DNA of 64,000 nt from Achromobacter xylosoxidans A8 (GCF_000165835.1 NC_014640.1:6014001-6078000), one strand, 5' to 3'. Positions 20,298-33,087 are shown, numbered from the stretch's first letter. The notes: generated by a model not told the origin, from the letters alone. A program made the numbers and translations.

Positions 20298-21994
20298 TGC
20301 CGATGACCTACTCTCCCATTCCTCCCGCGGGCGACACCTCGTCCGCCATCCTGGCCATCCGCAACCTCTCGGTCGAAGTCGCCGGCGCCGGCAACCGCGT
20401 CGTGCGCAACCTGAGCCTGGACGTGCACGCCGGCGAAACCGTGTGCGTGGTCGGCGAGTCCGGCTCGGGCAAGTCCGTCACTTCGCTGGCCGTCATGGGC
20501 CTGCTGCCGCCCGGCGTGCTGGGCGTCAGCGCGGGTTCCATCCGCGTCGAAGGCGAAGACGTGGTCAGCGCCACGCAGCGCCGCCTGCGCGAAATGCGCG
20601 CCACGCGCATGGCCATGGTGTTCCAGGAGCCCATGACCGCGCTGAACCCCGTGCACACCGTGGGCAAGCAGGTCGACGAAGTGCTGCGCCTGCACCGCAA
20701 GCAGATGTCGGCCGCGGAACGCCGCGCCAAGGTGCTGGACATGTTCCGCTCCGTGCACCTGCCCGACGTCGAACGCATCTTCGAGGCCTATCCGCATCAG
20801 CTGTCGGGCGGCCAGCGCCAGCGCATCGTCATCGCCATGGCGCTGATCCTGGAACCCAAGCTGCTGATCGCCGACGAGCCGACCACGGCGCTGGACGTCA
20901 CCACGCAGAAGCAGATCCTGGCGCTCATCAAGGAACTGCAGGTCAAGCACCAGACCGCCGTGTTGTTCATCACGCACGACTTCGGCGTGGTGGCCGAGAT
21001 CTCCGACCGCATCGTGGTGATGAACCGCGGCGACCTGATCGAAAGCGGCACGCGCAACGAAATCCTGGCCGAACCCAAGCAGTCCTACACCCGCCGCCTG
21101 GTGTCCTCCGTGCCCAGCCTGGTGCCCTCGCGCCGCGAGGCGCCGGCCGGCATGCCGGTGCTGCACGTCAAGGGGCTGGGCCGCACCTACGGCACCAAGA
21201 GTTCGCTGTTCTCGCGCCAGACCGCGCGCAGCGTGATCGCGGCCACCGACGTCAACCTGACGCTGCGCAAGGGCGAGATCCTGGGCATCGTGGGCGAATC
21301 CGGCTCGGGCAAGTCCACCGTGGCGCGCTGCATCGTGCGCCTGATCGAACCCACCGCCGGCCACATGATGATGGGCGGCGAAGACCTCAGCACCCTGTCC
21401 GGCGCGGCGCTGCGCCCCGTGCGCCGCCGCATCCAGATCGTGTTCCAGGATCCGTACCGCTCGCTGAATCCGCGCCGCACCGTCGGCGAATCCATCATCG
21501 AGGGCCTGCTGAACTTCGGCGTGGCCCGCGAGCAGGCCTTGAAGCGCGCCGGCGAAACGCTGAGCGTCGTGGGCCTGAGCCCGGACGCGATGAACCGTTA
21601 TCCGCACCAGTTCTCCGGCGGCCAGCGCCAACGCATCTGCATCGCGCGCGCCCTGGTCATGGACCCGGAGGTCCTGGTGGCCGACGAGGCCGTCTCCGCC
21701 CTGGACGTGTCGGTACAGGCGCAGGTGCTGGAACTGCTGGAACAGGTGCGCCAGCGCACCGGCGTGGGCGTGCTGTTCATCACCCACGACCTGCGCGTGG
21801 CCGCGCAGATCTGCGACACCATCATGGTGATGCAGCGCGGCAAGGTCGTCGAGACCGGCTCCGCCGAAACCGTGCTGACCGAACCGCGCCACGAGTACAC
21901 GCGGGCCCTGATCGACGCCGCCCCCGGACGCGACTGGGATTTCCGCAACTTCCGGCCGGTCGCCGCCGGCCTGGGCCACACCGCCGCGCCCTGA
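20297..21994 (+). CDS. Fused peptide ABC ATPase (DppD-DppF in one chain)
   Basis: 565 residues holding two complete ABC ATPase domains. Domain 1 (about 12-280) has Walker A GESGSGKS, signature LSGGQRQR and Walker B LLIADEPTTALD. Domain 2 (about 290-555) repeats these as GESGSGKST, FSGGQRQR and VLVADEAVSALD. Each half ends in the oligopeptide-transporter C-terminal extension. In many bacteria these are two separate proteins, DppD and DppF; fused versions are known. It powers the importer formed by the two preceding permeases. The ATG at 20297 overlaps the permease stop by one base. Confidence 0.93.
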   Translation: MPMTYSPIPPAGDTSSAILAIRNLSVEVAGAGNRVVRNLSLDVHAGETVCVVGESGSGKSVTSLAVMGLLPPGVLGVSAGSIRVEGEDVVSATQRRLREMRATRMAMVFQEPMTALNPVHTVGKQVDEVLRLHRKQMSAAERRAKVLDMFRSVHLPDVERIFEAYPHQLSGGQRQRIVIAMALILEPKLLIADEPTTALDVTTQKQILALIKELQVKHQTAVLFITHDFGVVAEISDRIVVMNRGDLIESGTRNEILAEPKQSYTRRLVSSVPSLVPSRREAPAGMPVLHVKGLGRTYGTKSSLFSRQTARSVIAATDVNLTLRKGEILGIVGESGSGKSTVARCIVRLIEPTAGHMMMGGEDLSTLSGAALRPVRRRIQIVFQDPYRSLNPRRTVGESIIEGLLNFGVAREQALKRAGETLSVVGLSPDAMNRYPHQFSGGQRQRICIARALVMDPEVLVADEAVSALDVSVQAQVLELLEQVRQRTGVGVLFITHDLRVAAQICDTIMVMQRGKVVETGSAETVLTEPRHEYTRALIDAAPGRDWDFRNFRPVAAGLGHTAAP

Positions 21995-22028
21995 GACGCG
22001 CGCAGCCTGTACACACACTGGAACCGAA

Positions 22029-23438
22029 ATGCCGCAACCGCATGAACTGTCCGCCGTGGAACTGCTCCAGGCCTACCGCAACAAGACGCTCTCGCCCGTC
22101 GAGGTCACCCGCTCGGTGCTGGACCATATTGCGCGCTGGGAGCCGCGGCTCAAGGCCACCTACGCTCTGGACGCGGATGGCGCGATGGCCCAGGCCCGCG
22201 CCTCTGAAGCCCGCTGGATGAAGGGCGAACCGCTGGCTACCGGAGGCCACACGCTGGATGGCGTGCCGGCCACCATCAAGGAAAACATTGCCACGCGCGG
22301 CGTGCCGGTGCCGCTGGGCACGGCCGCCACGGAACTGAAGCCCGCCGCCGCCGATGCGCCGCCGGCCGCCCGCATGCGCGAGGCCGGCGCGGTGCTGCTG
22401 GGCAAGACCACCATGCCCGACTTCGGCATGCTGTCCTCGGGCCTGTCCAGCTTCCATGAACTGACCCGCAATCCCTGGGATCTGTCCAAGAACCCGGGCG
22501 GCTCCAGCGCCGGCGCGGGCGCCGCGGCGGCGGCAGGCTACGGCCCGCTGCACATCGGCACCGACATCGGCGGCTCCGTGCGCCTGCCGGCGGCCTGGTG
22601 CGGCATCGCCACCCTCAAGCCCAGCCTGGGCCGCATCCCCATCGATCCGCCCTTCATGGGCCGCTGCGCCGGCCCCATGACCCGCACGGTCGCCGACTCG
22701 GCGCTCATGATGGGCGTGCTGTCGCAGCCCGATGCGCGCGACCACATGAGCCTGCCCTATCAGGACTTCGACTGGCTCGACCTCGAGCGCGACCTGCGCG
22801 GCCTGCGCATCGGCCTGCTGATGGACGCCGGCTGCGGCCTGCCCCTGGACCCCGAAATCCGCGCTGCGGTCGAGGCCGCGGCGCGCGCCTTCGAGGCCGC
22901 CGGCGCCATCGTGACGCCGATGCAGCCCTGGATGACGCCCGCCATGCTGGAAGGCGTGGACCGCTTCTGGCGCACCCGCTCGGCCATAGACCTGGCAGCC
23001 CTGCCCCAGGAACACCGCGACAAGATCCTGCCCTTCATCCGCACCTGGGCGGAAAGCGGCGGCGGCCAGTCCGGCGAGGACGTGTTCCGCAGCTATTACG
23101 AAACCATGAACGTGCGCGCCAAGACGGTCGCGGCCTGCGCGCCCTACGACTACGTGCTTTCGCCCGTGGCTCCGGTCGTCGCCTACAACGCCGAGTGGCC
23201 GTCGCCCACCAATGAAGTCGCGACCACCATGCACCACATCGGCTACACGCTCCCCTACAACATGAGCGAGCAGCCCGCGGCGTCCGTCAATTGCGGCTAT
23301 ACCAAGGCGGGCCTGCCCATCGGCCTGCAGATCGCCGGCGCGCGCTTTGACGACCTGGGCGTGCTGCGCATCGCGCGCGCCTGGGAAAGCATGCGGCCCG
23401 AACAACACCCCTGGCCCCAGCCTCCCCGGGCGGCCTGA
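22029..23438 (+). CDS. Amidase (amidase signature family)
   Basis: 469 residues of the amidase signature family, which hydrolyses carboxamides to acid and ammonia. The Ser-cisSer-Lys triad is visible: Lys84 in TIKEN, a serine of the NPGGSSAGAG motif (159/160) and Ser183 in TDIGGSVRLPA. No signal peptide is seen, so it is probably cytoplasmic. It lies 34 bases after the ABC ATPase and just before the second M81 peptidase, so it probably works on imported peptides or amides. The substrate cannot be predicted. The GatA subunit is excluded because no GatB or GatC gene is nearby. Confidence 0.9.
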   Translation: MPQPHELSAVELLQAYRNKTLSPVEVTRSVLDHIARWEPRLKATYALDADGAMAQARASEARWMKGEPLATGGHTLDGVPATIKENIATRGVPVPLGTAATELKPAAADAPPAARMREAGAVLLGKTTMPDFGMLSSGLSSFHELTRNPWDLSKNPGGSSAGAGAAAAAGYGPLHIGTDIGGSVRLPAAWCGIATLKPSLGRIPIDPPFMGRCAGPMTRTVADSALMMGVLSQPDARDHMSLPYQDFDWLDLERDLRGLRIGLLMDAGCGLPLDPEIRAAVEAAARAFEAAGAIVTPMQPWMTPAMLEGVDRFWRTRSAIDLAALPQEHRDKILPFIRTWAESGGGQSGEDVFRSYYETMNVRAKTVAACAPYDYVLSPVAPVVAYNAEWPSPTNEVATTMHHIGYTLPYNMSEQPAASVNCGYTKAGLPIGLQIAGARFDDLGVLRIARAWESMRPEQHPWPQPPRAA

Positions 23439-23471
23439 CCGATCCACCACAGCAAACCCACAGGAATTCCC

Positions 23472-24947
23472 ATGCGTTGGCTTTTGGCAATGATCAAGCA
23501 CGAGACGAATACGTTTTCGCCCGTGCCTACCCCGCTTGAACGCTTTTTCCGCGGCAATCCCGAAGTCCTGGCCGGCGAACGCGCCATCAAGGCCTACGAA
23601 AATACCGACAGCGGCCTGGGCGGCTATATCGAAGTGGCGCGCCGCGAGGGCGCCGAGATGGTCGTGCCGGTGGCGGCCGAGTCCTGGCCCAGCGGCCCCG
23701 CCAGCGCCGACACCCACGAGCGGCTGTGCAAGCTGGTCCTGGACGAGGTCCAGCGCGGCGGCTATGACGCCATCCTGCTGGACCTGCACGGCGCCATGGT
23801 CGCCGAAGGCGTGGAGGACGCCGAGGGCGACCTGCTGCGCCGCCTGCGCGAGATCGATCCGCACACGCCGGTGGCGGTGACGCTGGACATGCACGCCAAC
23901 ATCTACGATGACATCGTCAAGCACGCCACCGTCATCAGCGGCTTCCATACCTACCCGCACGTGGACATCCGCGCGGCGGGCCTGCGCGCCGCGAACGTGA
24001 TCGCGCGCACGCTGAAGGGCGAGATCAAGCCCGTCATGTCCTGGGCCAACAAGCCCATGCTGCCGCACATCATGTGCCAGGGCACCCACGCCGCGCCCAA
24101 CAAGCCGCTGCAGGAACGCTGCAAGGAGCTGGAAGCCGGCGGCGTGCTGGCCGCCTCGGTCTTCGTCGGTTTCCCGCACGCCGACATCCGTGAAGCCGGC
24201 CTGAGCGCCGTGGTCTGTACCGACGGCAACCTGGCCGACGCGCAGCGCTACCGCGACGAACTGCTGGACCAGGCCTGGAACGGCCGCGCCGACTGGGTGT
24301 TCCACCCCGAACCGCTGGCGCCCACCATCGCGCGGGCCAAGACCATCGAACAAGGCCCCGTCGTATTGCTGGACCACTACGACAACACTGGCTCCGGCGG
24401 CACCATGGACACCACCGCCGTGCTGGCCGAAGTGCTGCGCCAGGAACTGGAGAACGTGGTCTTCTACGCCATCTGCGACCCGCAGGCGGCGCAGCAGGCG
24501 GCAACGGCCGGCGTAGGCCAGACCATCACGATCAAGCTCGGCGGCAAGATGGCCATGCCCGCCATCAAGGAACCCAGCGAACCGCTGGAAATCACCGGCC
24601 GCGTCAAGCTGGTGTTCGACGGCGTCTACCTGAACCGCGGCCCCATGTACCGCGGCGTACGCAACGACACCGGCCTGACCGTCGTGATCGATACCGGCCG
24701 CGTGGAGATCGTGGTCGTGTCGCGCCACCAGGAGCCCTTCGACATCAATTGCCTGCTGTCGGCCGGCATCGATCCGCTACAAAAGCGCTACGTCGTGCTC
24801 AAGAGCCGGGTGCACTGGCGCGCGGGCTTCTCCGACATGGCCACGCAAGTGATTGAATGCACTGGCGTGGGCGTTACCACCTCGGATTACGGCCAGCTCG
24901 ATTTCCAGCACGTGCGCCGCCCGATCTATCCCCTGGATCAGATGTAG
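23472..24947 (+). CDS. M81 family metallopeptidase (MlrC-like), second paralogue
   Basis: 491 residues, same family as the gene at 15265 but clearly diverged. The start IKHETNTFSPV gives the same His-Glu pair at residues 9-10/11. DLHGAMVAEG, LDMHANIYDD and DNTGSGGTMDTTAV motifs align with the first paralogue. An insertion or different middle region (NKPMLPHIMCQGTH) may reflect another substrate. It is the last gene of the operon and is followed by a strong terminator. M81 proteins are thought to be zinc-dependent; only MlrC has a well known role, cleavage of linearised microcystin peptides. Confidence 0.88.
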   Translation: MRWLLAMIKHETNTFSPVPTPLERFFRGNPEVLAGERAIKAYENTDSGLGGYIEVARREGAEMVVPVAAESWPSGPASADTHERLCKLVLDEVQRGGYDAILLDLHGAMVAEGVEDAEGDLLRRLREIDPHTPVAVTLDMHANIYDDIVKHATVISGFHTYPHVDIRAAGLRAANVIARTLKGEIKPVMSWANKPMLPHIMCQGTHAAPNKPLQERCKELEAGGVLAASVFVGFPHADIREAGLSAVVCTDGNLADAQRYRDELLDQAWNGRADWVFHPEPLAPTIARAKTIEQGPVVLLDHYDNTGSGGTMDTTAVLAEVLRQELENVVFYAICDPQAAQQAATAGVGQTITIKLGGKMAMPAIKEPSEPLEITGRVKLVFDGVYLNRGPMYRGVRNDTGLTVVIDTGRVEIVVVSRHQEPFDINCLLSAGIDPLQKRYVVLKSRVHWRAGFSDMATQVIECTGVGVTTSDYGQLDFQHVRRPIYPLDQM

Positions 24948-24973
24948 TCCGCGACCCAGGCCTTTGCCCTGGA

Positions 24974-25005
24974 AAAGCCGGCGCACACGCGCCGGCTTTC
25001 ATTTT
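24974..25005 (+). terminator. Rho-independent terminator of the M81-ABC operon
   Basis: Perfect 11-bp stem, AAAGCCGGCGC (24974-24984) and GCGCCGGCTTT (24989-24999), with an ACAC loop and a downstream CATTTTG. It lies 27 bases after the second M81 stop codon. Confidence 0.8.
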
Positions 25006-25185
25006 GAAATCTTCTGTAACTGCGAGCGCGGTCACATGACCACCGGCCTCGGTATACTCGCCGCGGGCCTTACAGGCCGATGAATGCGCGTATTCCGATG
25101 GCGGACGCCAGCAACAGGGTCCAGCGGCCACAAGCAGCCGCCTGTCACCGGATATGACTCGACAATCAACGATACAAGCAGAACG

Positions 25186-27150
25186 ATGAAAAAGAGCGTA
25201 GCGATCACCCTCGGCGTGGTCATAGTGGGAGCGGGAAGCTGGGTCGGGGCCACGTGGTACACCGGCAAGCGCATCGAGGAAAGCTCGCAGCGCCATCTGG
25301 CCGAAGCCAACGAGAAACTGGCCAAGATCACCCCTCTGTTCGGTCTGCGCATCGATCAGCTGAAGTACGAACGCGGCCTGTTCTCGACGCAGGCGCGCTA
25401 TGGCGTGTCGCTGGTCAACGGCGACAAGCTCGGCGAGGACCTGCCCAAGGGCATGATCGAATTCGACGCGTCCATCGAACACGGCCCCTTCCCCAAGAGC
25501 GCCCTGGCGCGCGGCGCCATCGCCCCCAAGCTGGCGTTCACGCACGCCGAGCTCGCCAAGACCGACAACATCAAGGAACTGTTCGAGCTGACCAAGGGCG
25601 TAGCGCCCCTGAGCGCGGACACGGTCATCAATTTCGGCGGCTTCGCCACCTCCACCGCCAATATCGCCCCCGTGCAGATCACGCACGACGGCAATGCCGT
25701 CAACTTCAGCGGCATGGTGATCAACGGCACCTTCGACCGCGCGCTGCAGGCCGTCACGGCGCACGCCCTGGTCGAAACGCTGTCGGTGGACGGCGAAAAG
25801 TCGGATGACCCCGTCAAGATGCTGCTGTCCGGCCTGACCATGGACGTCAACAGCCGCATGGGCAAGTTCGGCCTGTCCGTCGGCGATTCGAGCGTCAAGC
25901 TCAAGCGCATCGACGTCACCCGCCCCGGTGATGACGTCAAGGTCTCGGTGGACAATCTGGGCTATGGCGTCAAGCTGACCGAAGACGACAAGAACGTCAA
26001 TGTCGAAGCCACCTACCAGACCGGCACCATCACGCTGAACGACGTGGCGCTGGGCAACGGCCAGGCCGTGATCAAGCTCGCCAAGCTTGACGGCGCCGCC
26101 ATCAAGCAGCTCTCGGACACCTACAACCAGATCGTGCGCCAATACATGCTGGGCGCCAGCGACGAAGGCCTGAAGGACGAACAGTTCGACGCCGTGCTGG
26201 AAAACGCCGGCAAGCTGCTCAACGGCAACCCCTCGTTCAGCATCGATCCGATCAGCTGGAAGACCGACAAGGGCGAAAGCAAGCTGAACTTCACGCTGGA
26301 CCTGACCAATCCGCCCAACGTCAAGGATCTGACTCCCCAGGAGATCATGGTCAAGGCCATCAAGCAGATCGATGCCACCCTGGTCATCTCCAAGCCCATG
26401 GTGCGCGACCTGATCGTGCAGTACGCCGTCAAGAAGCAAGGCTTGACCGCGGAAAAGGCCGCCGAGGAAGCCGACGACCAGATGCGTTCGATGTCCGGCA
26501 TGGCTGAAATGCTCAACGTCGGCAAGAACGACGGCGACAACATCATCGGCAAGTTCCACTTCGCCGATGGCATGGGCGACCTGAACGGCCAGAAGATCCC
26601 CGCCGATGAACTGTTCGCGGGCCTGCTGGGCGCGACCGGCATGGACGACGACATGGACGGCATGGAAGAGGAAGGCGAACCGGCCGAAGGCGCCGAGCTG
26701 GCCGCCCCCTCCGACACCGCCTCCGCGGCCGGCTACATGCAGGATTTCGACGTGGACACCGTAACGACCATGCTGGACGACATGGTCTACAACCCGCGCA
26801 AGCAGGATGGCGACGAAGGTCCTGTCCTGATCCTGGATCCCCGCGACACCGGCGCCAGCGAGCTGCGCGTCGACTTCCTGTGCAACGACTTCACCGAGAA
26901 GTGCCATGACCTCGTCGTGACCGCGACCTACAGCAGCAAGAAGCCGGTCTCGCTCAAGGCCATCAACGCCTGGAACCAGGAATACCGCTGGACGCGCGCC
27001 TACCTGGACGACAAGAACCGCGCCGTGCTGCAGATGGACATGAACTCGGAAGGCGGGATCGGCAAGGAAAACCTGCAGATCATGCTCAACACGTTCTTCA
27101 GCATCGCGGAAGACTTCGCCGTCACCAGCAAGGCCGCGCCGGCGAAGTAA
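25186..27150 (+). CDS. YdgA-like DUF945 family protein
   Basis: 654 residues. The N-terminus MKKSVAITLGVVIVGAGSWVGATWYTG is a single hydrophobic anchor (about 4-23), and the following YTGKRIEE segment is a family mark of YdgA/DUF945 proteins. The rest is predicted periplasmic, with many short beta-strand-like repeats and an acidic stretch near residues 485-515. The family's function is poorly known; in Escherichia coli YdgA is a membrane-anchored periplasmic protein. The ATG at 25186 fits the anchor, while an earlier ATG at 25084 adds unrelated residues. It stands alone, with a shared terminator before gcvP. Confidence 0.85.
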   Translation: MKKSVAITLGVVIVGAGSWVGATWYTGKRIEESSQRHLAEANEKLAKITPLFGLRIDQLKYERGLFSTQARYGVSLVNGDKLGEDLPKGMIEFDASIEHGPFPKSALARGAIAPKLAFTHAELAKTDNIKELFELTKGVAPLSADTVINFGGFATSTANIAPVQITHDGNAVNFSGMVINGTFDRALQAVTAHALVETLSVDGEKSDDPVKMLLSGLTMDVNSRMGKFGLSVGDSSVKLKRIDVTRPGDDVKVSVDNLGYGVKLTEDDKNVNVEATYQTGTITLNDVALGNGQAVIKLAKLDGAAIKQLSDTYNQIVRQYMLGASDEGLKDEQFDAVLENAGKLLNGNPSFSIDPISWKTDKGESKLNFTLDLTNPPNVKDLTPQEIMVKAIKQIDATLVISKPMVRDLIVQYAVKKQGLTAEKAAEEADDQMRSMSGMAEMLNVGKNDGDNIIGKFHFADGMGDLNGQKIPADELFAGLLGATGMDDDMDGMEEEGEPAEGAELAAPSDTASAAGYMQDFDVDTVTTMLDDMVYNPRKQDGDEGPVLILDPRDTGASELRVDFLCNDFTEKCHDLVVTATYSSKKPVSLKAINAWNQEYRWTRAYLDDKNRAVLQMDMNSEGGIGKENLQIMLNTFFSIAEDFAVTSKAAPAK

Positions 27151-27170
27151 ATTTCAACCGACGCAGGACG

Positions 27171-27207
27171 AAAAAATCCCCCATCTTTCGGATGGGGGAT
27201 TTTTTTT
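27171..27207. terminator. Bidirectional terminator between the ydgA-like gene and gcvP
   Basis: AAAAAATCCCCCATC (27171-27185), a TTTCG loop, and GATGGGGGATTTTTTTT (27191-27207). The strong stem is flanked by an A-run on one side and a T-run on the other, so it can end both convergent transcripts. Confidence 0.92.
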
Positions 27208-27245
27208 GCCCAGGCCCGGCTGGCGCCGGGCCTTGCGGTCCGCGC

Positions 27246-30119
<2,874 letters not shown>

Positions 30120-30221
30120 GGAGAGATCTCGGGATAGCGGGTGTCGTCGGAGAACGGACGGTATTGCATCTTGCGGATCGGGCGCGGGCTGGCGCTTGCG
30201 CGCCCGATCCGGACCAGCGGC

Positions 30222-30599
30222 TTAGCCGTTGGCGACGGCTTCGTAGCCGGCGGCGTCGAGCAACTTGTCGGCGTCGGCGGCGTTGACCGGCTTGATCTTG
30301 AAGATCCAGGCGGTGAAAGCCGAATCGTTGATCAGGTTGGGGTTGTTTTCCAGTTCTTCGTTGAAGGCGACGATCTCTCCGGCCACGGGAGCGTAGATGT
30401 CCGAAGCGGCCTTGACCGACTCGACCACGCCGGCGGTTTCACCGGCGTTCAGCTTGGCGCCGACCTTCACGTCGCCGACGAAGACCAGATCGCCCAATTG
30501 ATCCTGGGCGGTATCGGTGATGCCGACGACGAACACGTCGCCTTCGGCTTTGACCCATTCATGGGACTCGGTGTACTTGCGATCGGTGGGCAGACTCAT
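30222..30599 (-). CDS. gcvH: Glycine cleavage H protein
   Basis: 125 residues, typical for GcvH. The lipoylated lysine is Lys63 in the GVVESVKAASDIYAPV motif. It carries the methylamine group between GcvP, GcvT and the lipoamide dehydrogenase. Middle gene of the gcvTHP operon, about 100 bases from each neighbour. Confidence 0.97.
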   Translation of the reverse strand: MSLPTDRKYTESHEWVKAEGDVFVVGITDTAQDQLGDLVFVGDVKVGAKLNAGETAGVVESVKAASDIYAPVAGEIVAFNEELENNPNLINDSAFTAWIFKIKPVNAADADKLLDAAGYEAVANG

Positions 30600-30697
30600 G
30601 GGAACTCCTGAGGGAATGCGGGTAGATGAATGGTGTTGCGCGCCTCGCGCGGGCGGCCGTCGCCCCAGGGGCCGGCGGCTCGCGCGAAGCTTCGAGT

Positions 30698-31798
30698 TTA
30701 CGAGTGTTCGACCGCTTTGCCGTTACGCACGAACGGCAACTTGCAGGCCAGGGCAGGCACCCATTTGCCGCGGATGTCGACCTCGACCGTATCGCCCGGC
30801 TTCACGCCTTGCGGCAGCCGCGCGAAGCCGATCGACACGCCCAGCGTGGGCGACATGGTGCCGCTGGTGAGCTCGCCCGTGCCTTCCTTGGTGCGCACGG
30901 CCATGTGCGCGCGCATGACGCCGCGCTCTTGCAGCTTCAGGCCGATGAAGGTGGCGGGGGTGGCGAATTGTTCCAGCGCGTCGCGGCCGATGAAGCGGCG
31001 CTCGGCGTTTTTCAGGGACACGGTCCAGGTCAGGCCGGCCTGGTCGGGCTGGGTCAGCTCGTCCATGTCCTGGCCATAGAGATTCATGCCGGCTTCCAGG
31101 CGCAGCGTGTCGCGCGCGCCCAGACCGCAAGGGCGCACGCCCTGGGCGACCAGGTCGCGCCACAGCTGCACGACCTCGGCGGCGGGCAGCACGATTTCAA
31201 AACCGTCTTCGCCCGTGTAGCCAGTGCGGGCCACCAGAGTGTCGTCGCCCACGCGGGCGGCCACGAAGGCGGTCAGCGGCTCGCTGGCGGCTTGCCACGC
31301 CGGGCGCGCGGCCCAGACCTTGGCGCGGGCGTTGGGGCCCTGCACGGCCACCATGGCCAAATCGCGGCGCGGCGTGATGGCGACGTCGAACTGGCCGGCC
31401 TGCTTGACGCGCTGCATCCAGGCCACGTCCTTGTCGGCGGTGCCGGCGTTGACCACCACGCGCCATTCATCGGCGGCGAAGAAATAAATGATCAGGTCGT
31501 CGATCACGCCGCCCTGGGGGTTCAGCATGCAGCTATACAGCGCCTTGCCGGGCACGGTGAGCTTGGCCACGTCGTTGGCGACCAGGCGCTGAAGAAAGGC
31601 ATAGGCGTCGGGGCCGATGACGTCGACGTTCAGCATGTGCGACACGTCGAACATGCCGGCGTCCTGGCGCACGGCGTGGTGTTCTTCCAGCTGCGAACCG
31701 TAGGCCAGCGGCATGTCCCAGCCGCCGAAGTCGACCATGCGGGCGCCAGAGGCGACGTGTTCTTCGGCCAGCGGGGTGCGTTTGAGGGTTGCGGACAT
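30698..31798 (-). CDS. gcvT: Aminomethyltransferase, T protein
   Basis: 366 residues. It transfers the one-carbon unit from GcvH to tetrahydrofolate, releasing ammonia. The family start ([26 protein letters not shown]) and the [10 protein letters not shown] and [13 protein letters not shown] motifs are present. The ATG at 31798 matches the family N-terminus; an upstream in-frame ATG at 31924 would lie inside the riboswitch. First gene of the operon, directly downstream of the riboswitch. Confidence 0.96.
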   Translation of the reverse strand: MSATLKRTPLAEEHVASGARMVDFGGWDMPLAYGSQLEEHHAVRQDAGMFDVSHMLNVDVIGPDAYAFLQRLVANDVAKLTVPGKALYSCMLNPQGGVIDDLIIYFFAADEWRVVVNAGTADKDVAWMQRVKQAGQFDVAITPRRDLAMVAVQGPNARAKVWAARPAWQAASEPLTAFVAARVGDDTLVARTGYTGEDGFEIVLPAAEVVQLWRDLVAQGVRPCGLGARDTLRLEAGMNLYGQDMDELTQPDQAGLTWTVSLKNAERRFIGRDALEQFATPATFIGLKLQERGVMRAHMAVRTKEGTGELTSGTMSPTLGVSIGFARLPQGVKPGDTVEVDIRGKWVPALACKLPFVRNGKAVEHS

Positions 31799-31884
31799 GC
31801 GCGGAAACTCCGGGACGGCAGTGTTGCCAGGGTTACGGAATGCCGGTGGTGCACGGCGGCCTGCGCCTGCACTACGGCTGAATC

Positions 31885-32131
31885 TTCCGCCCCTCTGTCC
31901 TTTTGCCTGAGAGTTGCCCCGCATGGCGGGTTTGCACCTTCGGCGCCTGGGCTGCTCGCTATGTCCCTAGTTCAGGGGCGGCGCCAGGTCTCTCCAGAGT
32001 ACTGTTTTGCCGGGTCCACACGGTGAGAAAACCGGGACGGGGCAAGCATGGGCGGTATGGGTTACCTGAGCGATTCCGGGCGAATTGCGCCTTCGGCGGC
32101 GGCCGGACGTACAGGCCGCTCTCTCCCGCAA
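31885..32131 (-). promoter_or_regulatory. Tandem glycine riboswitch upstream of gcvTHP
   Basis: On the minus strand two glycine-aptamer-like domains are readable. The promoter-distal one (about 31885-32000) is classic: GGAGAGACC (plus 31987-31995), then CGCCGAAGG with a GCAA, then CTCTCAGGCAAAAGGACAG followed by GAGGGG (plus about 31889-31915). The promoter-proximal one (about 32055-32131) has GGGAGAGAG (plus 32119-32127), GCCGAAGGCGCAA (plus about 32085-32098) and a shorter GCTCAGGTAACC closing element. Such tandem riboswitches usually turn gcv genes on when glycine is high. The first aptamer departs more from consensus in its 3' element. Confidence 0.9.
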
Positions 32132-32193
32132 CATGCGTGACAGCGGCGCAAGCATACAACGAAAGCCGCGGCCAGGGAATGCCCGCGCGGGCC

Positions 32194-33087
32194 TCAACCC
32201 AGCGCCGTGTCCAGCAGCATCATCAGCACGAAGCCCAGCATCAGGCCGCAGGTCGCGTAGACCTCATGCCCCTTGCGGTGCGATTCCGGGATGATCTCGT
32301 GGCTGATCACGAACAGCATGGCGCCGGCGGCAAAGCCCAGGCCCCAGGGCAAGAGCGGCTCGGACCAGCCGACCACGGCGGCGCCCAATACTGCCCCCAG
32401 CGGTTCGACCAGCCCGGACAGCATGCCCAGCGCCACGGCGAACGCGCGCTGGTAGCCCGCAGCCAGCAGCGCCACGGCCACCACCAGGCCTTCGGGAATG
32501 TCCTGGATCGCGATGCCGGTGGCCAGCGCGGTGCCGCGCATGGCGTCGTTGCCCGCATAGCCCACGCCTATCGCCAGGCCCTCGGGTAGGTTGTGCAAGG
32601 TAATGGCGAAAACGAACAGCCAGGTGCGGCGCAGACGATGCGCCTCGATGCCTTCCCTGCCCTTGATGAAATGCTCATGCGGCAGCGTGCGGTCCATGAG
32701 CAGCAGCACCGCCGCCCCCAGCAGCAGGGCGGCGCCCACCGTCAGCCCGGCGCCCCAAGGGCCATAGCCCAGGTCGCGACCCGCCGCGATACCGGGCGCC
32801 ACCAGCGAAAAGGCGCTGGCCGCCAGCATCACGCCGGCGCCGAAACCGAACATGCTGTCCTGCACTTTTTGCGGAATGCTGCGGGCGAACAGGATGGGCA
32901 GGGTGCCCAGCGCCGTGGCGGCGGCGGCCACCAGACCGCCCAGCAGGGCGTCGGCGACGTGCGGCGCGCGCACGTCCAGATAGGCCCACAGCTGGTGCAG
33001 GCCCAGGCAGGCCACCAATACGGCCAGGGTCCACACGCTGATGCTGGTGGCCGCCGGCCGCACGCGATGACGGCTGAATGTATTCAT
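32194..33087 (-). CDS. ZIP family metal transporter (BbZIP-like)
   Basis: 297 residues with about eight hydrophobic segments. The metal site residues of the Bordetella bronchiseptica ZIP (His177, Asn178, Glu181, Asp208, Glu211, Glu240) are all found here at a constant offset of 12: His165, Asn166, Glu169 in HNLPEG; Asp196 and Glu199 in QDIPEG; and Glu228. ZIP proteins move Zn2+, Fe2+, Mn2+ or Cd2+ into the cytoplasm. It lies 30 bases downstream of the Mn-type superoxide dismutase gene on the same strand, so the two are probably co-transcribed. Metal preference is not decided by sequence. Confidence 0.92.
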   Translation of the reverse strand: MNTFSRHRVRPAATSISVWTLAVLVACLGLHQLWAYLDVRAPHVADALLGGLVAAAATALGTLPILFARSIPQKVQDSMFGFGAGVMLAASAFSLVAPGIAAGRDLGYGPWGAGLTVGAALLLGAAVLLLMDRTLPHEHFIKGREGIEAHRLRRTWLFVFAITLHNLPEGLAIGVGYAGNDAMRGTALATGIAIQDIPEGLVVAVALLAAGYQRAFAVALGMLSGLVEPLGAVLGAAVVGWSEPLLPWGLGFAAGAMLFVISHEIIPESHRKGHEVYATCGLMLGFVLMMLLDTALG

